From CAVSWT01 sp963746735 (GTDB lineage: Bacteria > Bacteroidota > Ignavibacteria > Ignavibacteriales > Ignavibacteriaceae): 64,000 nt of DNA. Made by a program: the position numbers and the translations under genes. The notes below the pieces were generated by a model that worked only from the letters and a program-made list of their open reading frames with translations, was not told where the DNA came from and searched no databases. The DNA is taken from positions 62,001-126,000 of the forward strand of contig CAVVCO010000022.1 in assembly GCA_963746735.1 (NCBI GenBank), read 5' to 3'. Each line of letters opens with the position of its first letter. Positions within the stretch are counted from its first letter, which is position 1. Shown here one piece after another: positions 37,281-45,777 of the stretch.

Positions 37281-37382
37281 TTATCGACAGCAGTCTCTAT
37301 CTGCTTTATTTGCTTTATTAAATTTACGTACAATAACAAATCCAATTGCAGCAACAAAAGCTAAACCAATTACAATTTCCAT
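37281..37382 (-). CDS. 33-residue Cys-containing single-helix membrane protein
   Basis: A short frame read MEIVIGLAFVAAIGFVIVRK and ending in a charged tail with two adjacent cysteines (DRDCCR). AAAGAG lies a few bases before the ATG. The size and layout resemble the small Cys-tailed membrane proteins that accompany FeoB, but no iron transporter is present here. It is 23 bases downstream of the SHOCT protein gene. Confidence 0.45.
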   Translation of the reverse strand: MEIVIGLAFVAAIGFVIVRKFNKANKADRDCCR

Positions 37383-37405
37383 CTACTCTTTCACATAGTT
37401 ATATC

Positions 37406-37612
37406 TTACCGAATATCATTTTTCATCTGTTCAAATTGTTCTTTTGATATTTCACCTTTTGCATATCTCTTTTTTAGTACATCCAAAGGTGTCTCATTCG
37501 GCATTTGAATGTTGTTTCTATTCCTGTTTGATAAAAGAACAACAACAATTACCAAAATGGCGATCCAAAAAAATCCCCCAAAAGGTAATCCCCAAAACAT
37601 GTCATGGAACAT
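37406..37612 (-). CDS. small SHOCT-domain membrane protein
   Basis: A 68-residue protein. One membrane helix (about residues 12-28, GGFFWIAILVIVVVLL) precedes a C-terminal SHOCT motif, PLDVLKKRYAKGEISKEQFE, a short helical pair found at the ends of many small membrane proteins. AGGAAA lies before the ATG. SHOCT domains are thought to mediate oligomerisation; the specific role is unknown. Confidence 0.85.
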   Translation of the reverse strand: MFHDMFWGLPFGGFFWIAILVIVVVLLSNRNRNNIQMPNETPLDVLKKRYAKGEISKEQFEQMKNDIR

Positions 37613-37847
37613 TTTCCTGCCCTTTATAAAATGAATAATGATTCTTTATTTAATCGAAACTTACAATTTTTCTTTCAAACCTTAAATAATATAACCGTCA
37701 CTATTTTAATAATCAGTTTATTTTTTCTACTTTATTTTTTTAACAAATAGGTTTGTTTTCAAAACATAAATACAAATATTTTTGAGTTCATCTATTCTCC
37801 TTTTATAAACTCCGGAGACAACATGCTTCCAATCCGGGACAGAGTAT

Positions 37848-38726
37848 TTATTCGTTTTCAAACGACTTCTTAATATGTTCTGCAAAATCTTTATCCCAGT
37901 ATTTCTTTATTTTCCCATCTTCTAACCAGTAAATTCTTGGTGGAGATTTACCGATTAAATCGAAAAATTCGTTTACAGAAATTTTATGGTAAGGAAAATT
38001 TGTTCCGGTAATTTTATTGAATGATTCAACTGATACATTACCTTCTCCAAAAAATAGGACATAGAATTGTGGAAAGTTTTTCATTTGACTTTGCAGCTTG
38101 CCTATTTCTGTTGCCGCTGCCTGGCAATAATCGCATTCAAGATCAAAGACTGCGAGAAGTTTATCTCCTTCAGAAAGATCTACCCTTCCAACATTTTGAA
38201 AATGAGTGTATTTGTTGAATTTAAAATTTTTTATCGACTTTATTGGCGAAATGATAAATACAAAAGATATTGCTGCAATTGGCAGAATAATTAAGAATGA
38301 TTTATTTTGATTTCTTACTTCAGATTTTAAGTAAACAAAAGTGATAAGAAATAATAAAAATATATTTTTAATTAATGATTCTAGTGGAGACATTTTTATT
38401 ACATTTCCAAAACATCCGCAATTACTTGAATCCCCAATCACCATCAAATAGATCAATTGCCCACTAAATATTATAAGGAGCAAAACTGAAAACGGGGCAA
38501 TTATTTTTTTAATGTTATAAGGCTGCAAAAATAAAATTCCAATTGAAAATTCAGCTCCAATTAGAATTCTTGCAAATAATGCCGCTACAGCTCGGTTAGA
38601 AAATAATCCTTGATCAATTAAAGTTATTTCGAAGACTCCAACAGAAATTAATTTTGAAAATGCGGAAAAAATAAATGTTCCGGCAATTATAATTCGGATT
38701 AAAATAAGAAGATTTTTTTTAGTCAT
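37848..38726 (-). CDS. MauE/DoxX-like membrane protein fused to a thioredoxin-like domain
   Basis: A 292-residue inner-membrane protein. The N-terminal half has four helices in DoxX/MauE order with the SNCGCFG motif (C103, C105) near the third loop; this cysteine pair is typical of MauE-type redox partners. After a helix near 145-160 comes an extracytoplasmic thioredoxin-like region with FDLECDYCQAAATEIG (C198-x-x-C201) and a C-terminal PRIYWLEDG strand. It probably exchanges disulfides with secreted proteins, as VKOR/MauE-type systems do (inference from the two cysteine pairs). It is divergent from the TetR operon. Confidence 0.78.
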   Translation of the reverse strand: MTKKNLLILIRIIIAGTFIFSAFSKLISVGVFEITLIDQGLFSNRAVAALFARILIGAEFSIGILFLQPYNIKKIIAPFSVLLLIIFSGQLIYLMVIGDSSNCGCFGNVIKMSPLESLIKNIFLLFLITFVYLKSEVRNQNKSFLIILPIAAISFVFIISPIKSIKNFKFNKYTHFQNVGRVDLSEGDKLLAVFDLECDYCQAAATEIGKLQSQMKNFPQFYVLFFGEGNVSVESFNKITGTNFPYHKISVNEFFDLIGKSPPRIYWLEDGKIKKYWDKDFAEHIKKSFENE

Positions 38727-38886
38727 GATATTGAATTGAATTTTGGTTTTAGTGTAAAAATAAATTTTTATACAAACTAATTTCTTTCTATTTCTAACTG
38801 AAATTTACCTCAATAAGTTATATTAATCACAAATCAATGACCTTAACAATAAATTAATTTGCCAGAATGGTAGCAATGGTTTATAT

Positions 38887-38913
38887 TTCGACCCTTCAAG
38901 TTAAATAGTCGAA
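38887..38913. promoter_or_regulatory. candidate TetR operator
   Basis: TTCGAC and GTCGAA form an inverted repeat with a 15-base spacer, ending 10 bases before the TetR start codon. TetR repressors usually bind such dyads next to their own gene. The arms are short, so this is only a candidate. Confidence 0.35.
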
Positions 38914-38923
38914 TGGTTTAATT

Positions 38924-39538
38924 ATGTCACAAGAAGAAAATATAAAAGAAAAAGAATTAATTATTACTGAAGCAGCAAGAAAACGCTTTGCACACTTCGG
39001 ATTTTCCAAAGTTACAATGGATGAAATCGCGACAGATGTGGAAATGGGAAAAGCTTCATTATACTATTACTTCCCTACCAAAGAAGATCTATTCAGAGCA
39101 GTACTTGAACAGGAAATGAATGAGCTTAAAAAAAATATTGAAATAATTCTTGAGGAATCGGAAACAGCCACAAATAAGCTTTATCAGTATGTTGAACAAA
39201 GAATGAAGTTCTTCCAGATCCTTTTAAACCTGGGTACTCTAAGTGTTCATTCATACTTCGATCCCAAATCTATCTTCAAAAAATTATTTATTGATTTTGA
39301 AGAAGTTGAATTGAATTTATTAAGAAAAATTTTTGATGAAGGGAAAAAAAATAAGGAATTTGATAAGAAGATTAACAATGATATAGCAGTTGTATTTCTT
39401 CATATAATACAAGGGCTTAGATGCAGAGTATTAAAACAATCTAAAGGTCAGGGAATTGATGATGCAGTCAGAAACGAATTGCAGAAAGAAATGAACCTTG
39501 CCACAGATATTTTTATAAATGGAATTAAAAAAAGATAG
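38924..39538 (+). CDS. TetR/AcrR-family repressor of the efflux operon
   Basis: A 204-residue regulator. The N-terminal helix-turn-helix is clear: AARKRFAHFGFSKVTMDEIA, then VEMGKASLYYYFPTKEDLFR. The C-terminal ligand domain is variable, as usual. It is the first gene of a five-gene efflux operon, 35 bases before emrA, so it likely represses the operon and is released by a pump substrate. Confidence 0.92.
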   Translation: MSQEENIKEKELIITEAARKRFAHFGFSKVTMDEIATDVEMGKASLYYYFPTKEDLFRAVLEQEMNELKKNIEIILEESETATNKLYQYVEQRMKFFQILLNLGTLSVHSYFDPKSIFKKLFIDFEEVELNLLRKIFDEGKKNKEFDKKINNDIAVVFLHIIQGLRCRVLKQSKGQGIDDAVRNELQKEMNLATDIFINGIKKR

Positions 39539-39573
39539 TTACAAGAATTTTTATTTAAAAAGGAAAAACATTC

Positions 39574-40569
39574 ATGGCAAATAACGATGAGATAAAAGTT
39601 CAAAACAAAAATGACAATAACGCAATTGTTGATGAACAAATTGATGAAGTACCTTTTTTCAAAAGAAAGAAATTCATCATTCCTCTATTTATAATTTTAA
39701 TCGCAGCGGCAATTGGAATTTACTGGTATATAGGGCAGTTAGGATATGTTACCACTGATGATGCATATATTGATGGTAATAAGCTTTCTGTCAGTTCTAA
39801 AATTTTAGGAAGAATTACAGAATTAACAGTGGATGAAGCTGACACGGTTCAGAAAGGACAGTTGCTTGTCAAACTTGATTCTACAGATTTATTAGCGCAG
39901 GCACAGCAAGCAAAAGCAATGCTGGAACTTGATAAAGAAAGTGTAACCCTTGCCCAGGTTAACTTGAATAAAGCGCAGGATGATTACAACAGAGCTGAAA
40001 CACAGTATAAAGACAATATCATTCCTAAAGAACAATTTGATCATATGCAGAATGCACTAGAATCGGCAAAAGCACAATTAAATATTTCCAAAACGAAAAT
40101 CGGAACTGCTCAAGCTCAATTAAAAGTAATTCAAACACAATTACAGAATACCTCTATATATTCACCTATGGATGGGATTGTTGCAAAACGCTGGACATTA
40201 ACCGGTGACGTTGTTGCACCAGGCCAGCCGATATTTACAATTTATGATATTAAAAATGTTTGGGTTACTGCTGACCTTGAAGAGACAAAATTATCTTCCA
40301 TAAAAATTGGAGACAGAGCAGAAATTTCTGTAGACGCATATCCTGATCAAAATTTTGAAGGAAGAATTTATCAGCTTGGTTCAAATACAGCATCACAGTT
40401 TTCATTAATTCCACCTTCCAATGCATCAGGAAATTTTACAAAAGTTACACAGCGGGTTCCGATTAAAATTTCTATTGAACCAGTTACAGAAACAGGCAAA
40501 CCTGATCCAAAAGATGGTTTAAATCTATTGCCGGGAATGTCTGTTGAAATAAGTATTAAGGTAAAATAA
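39574..40569 (+). CDS. emrA: EmrA-type membrane fusion protein (HlyD family)
   Basis: A 331-residue periplasmic adaptor anchored by one N-terminal helix (residues about 28-50). GYVTTDDAYIDGNKLSVSSK, the lipoyl-like halves (LTVDEADTVQKGQLLVKLDS and NTSIYSPMDGIVAKRW), a helical hairpin (about 105-185) and a beta barrel (VTADLEETKLSSIKIGD) are all as in EmrA. It links the MFS pump to a TolC channel. It has AAAAAGGAAAA before the ATG, and the next gene starts 3 bases after its stop. Confidence 0.93.
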   Translation: MANNDEIKVQNKNDNNAIVDEQIDEVPFFKRKKFIIPLFIILIAAAIGIYWYIGQLGYVTTDDAYIDGNKLSVSSKILGRITELTVDEADTVQKGQLLVKLDSTDLLAQAQQAKAMLELDKESVTLAQVNLNKAQDDYNRAETQYKDNIIPKEQFDHMQNALESAKAQLNISKTKIGTAQAQLKVIQTQLQNTSIYSPMDGIVAKRWTLTGDVVAPGQPIFTIYDIKNVWVTADLEETKLSSIKIGDRAEISVDAYPDQNFEGRIYQLGSNTASQFSLIPPSNASGNFTKVTQRVPIKISIEPVTETGKPDPKDGLNLLPGMSVEISIKVK

Positions 40570-40572
40570 TTC

Positions 40573-42177
40573 ATGGCTAAGAATTCAAAAAATAGTAATT
40601 CTATAACCATTAACAACCTGCATACTCATCCAACTTATAAATGGTGGGTGCTTTCTGTTGTGATGGTTGGAACTTTTATGGCCGTGTTGGATGCCACTAT
40701 TGTTAACGTCGGGTTATCAAAAATGATGGCTGGTTTTGGAACAAGTGTAGATAAAATCGAATGGGTGCTGACAGCTTATCTTCTGGTATTTGCGGTAGTT
40801 CTTCCTTCTTCCGGGTGGATTGCTGATCACTTTGGTTATAAGCGTTCTTACTTTTTAGGCTTATTTTTATTTACACTTGGTTCACTGCTTTGCAGTTTAT
40901 CTCCAAATGAAAATGTTCTAATTATTATGCGTGTAATTCAAGGAGCAGGTGCAGGGTTTATAATGCCGGTGGGTATGGCAATAGTCACTAGAGAATTTCC
41001 CCCTGAACAACGAGGAATGGCTTTAGGTTTTTGGGGAGTTGCAGCAGCAGCTTCAATTTCTTTAGGGCCGATGGTTGGTGGTTACCTAATTGATAGTTTT
41101 AGCTGGCATGCTATATTTGATGTAAATGTTCCGGTAGGAATAATTGCATTAATTGCTACCTTAGTAATTTTAAGAGAATATAAAACTGAACATGCCAGGT
41201 CATTCGATTTTATTGGTTTTATTTCGATGACATTGTTTTTGGTTTTTCTTTTGCTTGCTTTATCAGATGGAAATGCAGCATGGAATACCGGCGGCTGGAC
41301 ATCAAATTTTATTTTATCATGTTTTGCTATTTCTTTTGTCAGTTTTGTAATTTTTATGACTGCCGAACTTACCGTTAAGCACCCAATAATAGATCTTCGA
41401 ATTTTGAAGAACAGAAATTTTGGGATGGCAAATATAATGCTGTTTATTTTTGGATTAGCTTTTTTTGGAAATTCATTTTTACTTCCTCTCTACTTGCAGA
41501 ACTCACTTAATTATACTGCGTTGCAAGCTGGACTCGTATTTTTTCCTGTCGGTATAATTCAAGCAATCATGTCCCCTATTGCCGGATGGATGACAGATAA
41601 ATTGAATCCTAAAATTCCAATTTTCATTGGAATTGTGTTGACATTTTTCAGCATGTATTTGTATAAAGATTTGTCTTTAACAACTGAACATGGGGCAATA
41701 ATGCTGCCTTTAATTATTAGAGGTTTTGGACTTGGTTTTATGTTTATACCTCTAAGTACAATTGCATTGAATGATATTCCAAAACAAAAGATGGCCCAAG
41801 CAACAGGATTGTTTAACACAATTAGGCAGGTTGGAGGAAGTTTCGGAGTTGCAATTTTAGGCACACTTTTAACACGACGTGTTATTTATCATACCCAAAC
41901 ATTTGGACAAGCAGTTGATTCCAACTCAGATATTTTTAAGCATACAATTTATGGAATGAGAAATTTCATTCAGCAATCAGTTGGCGGAACCGGAAATGAA
42001 TTGATGATAAAAGCCAAAGCATTAATTCTTCAGAATGTAGTTGGTCAAGCATTCATCCAAGGAATTAATGATGACTTTTTAGTAGGATCATTGATAACTC
42101 TTTTCATTTTAATTCCTTTAGTATTTCTCCGCTATCATAAAAAGAAAACTGGAGAAAAAGTTGAACTTATGGACTAA
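40573..42177 (+). CDS. emrB: EmrB-type multidrug MFS exporter (DHA2, 14 helices)
   Basis: A 534-residue drug:proton antiporter. DHA2 markers: FMAVLDATIVNVGLSKM in helix 1 (the LDxTIVNVALP-type motif), IADHFGYKRSYFLGLFLF (motif A), VIQGAGAGFIMPVGMA, and GPMVGGYLIDSFSWHAIFDV (motif C region). About 14 membrane segments are visible. Together with the adjacent EmrA and TolC proteins it forms a tripartite pump spanning the envelope. Its C-terminus overlaps the unused upstream part of the tolC frame. Confidence 0.94.
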   Translation: MAKNSKNSNSITINNLHTHPTYKWWVLSVVMVGTFMAVLDATIVNVGLSKMMAGFGTSVDKIEWVLTAYLLVFAVVLPSSGWIADHFGYKRSYFLGLFLFTLGSLLCSLSPNENVLIIMRVIQGAGAGFIMPVGMAIVTREFPPEQRGMALGFWGVAAAASISLGPMVGGYLIDSFSWHAIFDVNVPVGIIALIATLVILREYKTEHARSFDFIGFISMTLFLVFLLLALSDGNAAWNTGGWTSNFILSCFAISFVSFVIFMTAELTVKHPIIDLRILKNRNFGMANIMLFIFGLAFFGNSFLLPLYLQNSLNYTALQAGLVFFPVGIIQAIMSPIAGWMTDKLNPKIPIFIGIVLTFFSMYLYKDLSLTTEHGAIMLPLIIRGFGLGFMFIPLSTIALNDIPKQKMAQATGLFNTIRQVGGSFGVAILGTLLTRRVIYHTQTFGQAVDSNSDIFKHTIYGMRNFIQQSVGGTGNELMIKAKALILQNVVGQAFIQGINDDFLVGSLITLFILIPLVFLRYHKKKTGEKVELMD

Positions 42178-42205
42178 TGTGATTTTTATTAACGGAGCAA
42201 ATTAT

Positions 42206-43513
42206 ATGAAATTCAAATATTTAATTTTATTATTTATTACAGTTAATTTAGTTGGAACACAGTGTATTGCACAGCAAAAAGAATCGAATATATTAACACT
42301 AAATGATGCGATTCAAAATGCTTTAACCAATCAGCCTTTGCTTAAACAAGCTGAAGAGCAAATCAATGCTGCCGAAGCAAGGATAAATCAACAGAATAGT
42401 TATTTCTACCCTGAAGTTGAAGGTAATATATCTTATACCAGGATTGGCCCTATTCCAGCATTCAGTTTTGGAGGAGAGAATTTGGAATTAGCACCAAACA
42501 ACAATTATGATTTCCATGTTTCGGCAAGAGAACTGCTTTATGATTTTGGGAAAAGAGATGCACTGATTGAGCTCGCTAAAAGCTACAAACTTTCTTCCGA
42601 AGATAAAATTTCATTGATAAAAAATAATCTAGCTTATCAAACCACAAAAGCATTCTATTCAGTTTTGTTTTTAGAAAAAAGTATTGATGTAAAAGATGAA
42701 CAGATAAATAATTTGAATGCACATATTGAAATGACTTCAAAGAAAGTTCAAAGCGGAAGTGCAACGGATTATGATATACTAATTACTAAAGTAAAATTGG
42801 CAGCAGTTCAAAATCAAAAAATCGATATACAGAATGCTTTAACAAAAGCAAAAATTTATCTTAACAGTTTGATGGGCTGGAAAGATGGGAAAGAAATTTA
42901 TCTTTCAGGTGATTTTAATGCAGACTCAACTTCATTCAGTTCGGATTCACTTTTGACCGAGGCTTATATTAAAAGGCCTGAAATGGTTCTTGCCAGGGAT
43001 GCTGAAAAAAGTGCCGGATTGAGCAAGCAGCTTGTTTCTTTATCTGATAAGCCCATGTTAGGTTTATTTGCAAACTATGGTTTTAAAAATGGATACGAAC
43101 CTAACATAGAAGTTTTAAGAGGAAATTGGGCTGCAGGAGTGAATGCAAAGATTCCAATTTTCGATGGGAATTTGAAAGACAGTAAAGTAGAAGAAGCAGA
43201 AGCAAATTTGAAAACAGCATCTGCTAAAATTCTGGAGCTTGAAAGAAATATTAAAATGGATGTACAGCAATCAGTTGCAGATTATAATTCTAATCTTAAA
43301 AAATTTAGAACTGCAAAGCTGCAAGTTGAACAGGCAAAACAAGCTGTTCAAAGAGCTGAGATTAGTTATCGTGATGGAGTAATAACAAATCTTGATTTAA
43401 TTGATGCTGAAACTTCTTTATCTGAAGCAGAATTTCTGAGCTTAAAAGTTGCTTATGAAAATGTAGTTAACTTGTATTCAATAAAAATGTCTGTTGGAGA
43501 AGAAATAAAATAG
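42206..43513 (+). CDS. TolC-family outer membrane channel
   Basis: A 435-residue protein from the ATG at 42206, preceded by GGAG 8 bases upstream and opening with a signal peptide (MKFKYLILLFITVNLVGTQC..). An in-frame upstream start at 42161 lies inside emrB and is unlikely. Helical TolC repeats: LTLNDAIQNALTNQPLLKQA and AEISYRDGVITNLDLIDAET. It is the exit channel for the EmrAB pump. It is a distinct family member from the TolC-like protein at 11305. Confidence 0.9.
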   Translation: MKFKYLILLFITVNLVGTQCIAQQKESNILTLNDAIQNALTNQPLLKQAEEQINAAEARINQQNSYFYPEVEGNISYTRIGPIPAFSFGGENLELAPNNNYDFHVSARELLYDFGKRDALIELAKSYKLSSEDKISLIKNNLAYQTTKAFYSVLFLEKSIDVKDEQINNLNAHIEMTSKKVQSGSATDYDILITKVKLAAVQNQKIDIQNALTKAKIYLNSLMGWKDGKEIYLSGDFNADSTSFSSDSLLTEAYIKRPEMVLARDAEKSAGLSKQLVSLSDKPMLGLFANYGFKNGYEPNIEVLRGNWAAGVNAKIPIFDGNLKDSKVEEAEANLKTASAKILELERNIKMDVQQSVADYNSNLKKFRTAKLQVEQAKQAVQRAEISYRDGVITNLDLIDAETSLSEAEFLSLKVAYENVVNLYSIKMSVGEEIK

Positions 43514-43575
43514 TTCCCTTTGATTAAATGTAAGCCAAAATAAATTCTGAAATTATTGAGTTAAGATGTTAAATA

Positions 43576-44919
43576 ATGGCAAAAGAAAATAACGAATCTT
43601 CTGGAAATTTATTAAGACGTTTCACAGCATTTAGAGCATTAAATCATAAAAACTTTAGACTTTATTTCGGCGGACAAGGTGTTTCAGTTGTTGGAACATG
43701 GGTTCAGAGAATTGCATTAACCTGGCTTGTATATCGTTTAACCAATTCAGCATTTTTACTTGGAGTCGTTGGATTCTCTGGACAAATTCCATTACTAATA
43801 GTAACTCCATTTGCGGGCGTACTTGCTGATCGTCTCGACAAACATAAAATTCTTCTCTATACTCAAGCCCTTTCCATGGTTCAAGCCTTTGTGCTTGCAG
43901 CATTAGTATTAACGGATACAATTCAGGTTTGGGAAATTATTACACTTAGTGTTGTTCTAGGAGTATTCGATGCTATTGATATGCCGACCCGGCAATCTTT
44001 TATGGTAGAAATGGTTGGAAATAACCGTGAAGATTTAGGTAACGCAATTGCAATTAATTCGAGCATGGTGAATTCTGCACGACTAATCGGACCTTCTATA
44101 GCAGGAATTTTAATTTCATTATTTGGTGAAGGATGGTGTTTTCTATTAAATGCAATCAGCTATATTGCCGTGATTGTTTCATTGTTAAAAATGGAAGTTA
44201 TTCATAAAAAAACTTCAACAAAAAAGAAAGATACTCTTGTAGAATTAAAAGAAGGCATTCAATACGCATTTGGATTTACTCCAATAAAAACAATACTTAT
44301 TCTTTTAGCCGTTGTCAGTTTTATGGGAACTCCTATTAGAATTTTGGCTCCGGTTTTTGTTAAACAATTTTTTCATGGAGGGGCCGATCTTTTTGGATTT
44401 TTAATGGGTGCATCGGGGCTTGGGGCGTTAACTGGTGCAGTTATTTTAATGAATAGAAAAAGTGTTTTAGGACTTGGTAAACTTATAACTTATTCCGTTT
44501 TCATATTTGGAATCGGGCTAATAGCTTTCGCATTTTCACATATTTTAGTCTTATCATTAATTTTTATGTTTATGACAGGAATAGGAATGATGATTCAACT
44601 TGCGGGAAGTAATACAATGCTGCAGACCATAGTCGAAAATGATAAACGCGGTAGAGTAATGAGTCTTTACGCAATGGCATTTAGAGGAGTGGCTCCGTTC
44701 GGAAGTTTATTAGCAGGTATGGCTGCTGGATTAATTGGTGCGTCTTTAACTTTAGTAATTGGCGGAGTTTTTTGTTTAGCTGGTGGTTTGTATTTTTTAG
44801 TTAATCTTCCTAAAATGAGAGTGCTCATAAGGCCTATTTACACAAAACTAGGAATCATACCGGAGGCATTGCAAGGAGTTGAAACTGCAACAAGTTTATC
44901 TTATGAAGAAAAAGGTTAA
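43576..44919 (+). CDS. MFS exporter, EntS-like
   Basis: A 447-residue 12-helix transporter of the MFS_3/EntS group: FRLYFGGQGVSVVGTWVQRI, TPFAGVLADRLDKHKILLYT (motif A), DAIDMPTRQSFMVEMVGNN and NAIAINSSMVNSARLIGPSI. Members export siderophores or macrolides. It lies 62 bases after tolC on the same strand and probably belongs to the same TetR-controlled operon, adding a single-component pump. Confidence 0.9.
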   Translation: MAKENNESSGNLLRRFTAFRALNHKNFRLYFGGQGVSVVGTWVQRIALTWLVYRLTNSAFLLGVVGFSGQIPLLIVTPFAGVLADRLDKHKILLYTQALSMVQAFVLAALVLTDTIQVWEIITLSVVLGVFDAIDMPTRQSFMVEMVGNNREDLGNAIAINSSMVNSARLIGPSIAGILISLFGEGWCFLLNAISYIAVIVSLLKMEVIHKKTSTKKKDTLVELKEGIQYAFGFTPIKTILILLAVVSFMGTPIRILAPVFVKQFFHGGADLFGFLMGASGLGALTGAVILMNRKSVLGLGKLITYSVFIFGIGLIAFAFSHILVLSLIFMFMTGIGMMIQLAGSNTMLQTIVENDKRGRVMSLYAMAFRGVAPFGSLLAGMAAGLIGASLTLVIGGVFCLAGGLYFLVNLPKMRVLIRPIYTKLGIIPEALQGVETATSLSYEEKG

Positions 44920-45094
44920 ATGTTTTTCTTATATAGTGAATTTGACATGAGTTTATTTTTCATTTGAAGCTAAATCAAAACTCACTTAAATTTATTGTGA
45001 ATGTTTATTAGCTCAATGAAGTAACATAAGTTTTTTAGAGCAAGTTCATTTATTATGCAAATATATATTTTCAAAAAAATAACTGAGTAAAAAT

Positions 45095-45735
45095 TTGTTT
45101 CAAACTTTAAAATCAACACCCGCTGTTTCAATTATTCTTACTGTATACAATAGAGCAGCATACCTAAATCGCTGCATTGATTCAGTTTTAAATCAAACCT
45201 TTAATGACTGGGAATTAATTGCTATTGACGATGGAAGCACAGATAATTCTTTAGACATTTTAAAAGAATATGATATAATTTCTGAAAAAATATCAGTCAT
45301 TTCACAACCGAATATGAAACTGCCATTAAGTAGAAATAAAGGGATTAAACTTTCAAATGGGAAAAACATAACTTTTATCGATAGTGATGATCGTTATGAA
45401 AAGGACCATCTCTCAAAAAGAATATCATTCATGAAAAAAAATCCCGATATAGATTTGATTTATGGCGGAGTAAAAATTATTGGGGATGAATATGTAAGAG
45501 ATAAAAATAATCCTTCCAAATTTATTCATTTATCTAAATGTACTATTGGCGCAACTTTTTTTGGTAAAAGAAATGTCTTCACTGAACTAAATGGATTTAA
45601 AAATTTACATACAGTGAGGACAGTGAATTTTTGACCAGGGCATAAGCCAAGTTCAAAGTTAATGAAGTAGATTTTAAAACATACATCTATCATAGAGATG
45701 TAGTTGATAGTATAACAAACACATACTCACCATAA
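45095..45735 (+). pseudogene. GT2-family glycosyltransferase, truncated by frameshift and stop
   Basis: The first frame (TTG start, about 179 codons) has a clear GT-A fold: SIILTVYNRAAYLNRCIDSV, WELIAIDDGSTDNSLDIL, and the FIDSDDRYEKDHLSKRI metal-binding block. After NLHT the frame is broken; in the +1 frame the sequence continues SEDSEFLTRA, an in-frame TAA, then KFKVNEVDFKTYIYHRDVVD and a final stop at 45733-45735. Two independent lesions indicate a decayed gene. No ATG start is present. Confidence 0.8.
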
Positions 45736-45777
45736 ATAATTCTGAATTATCTTTTAATGAAATATTTTTAGATGTTA

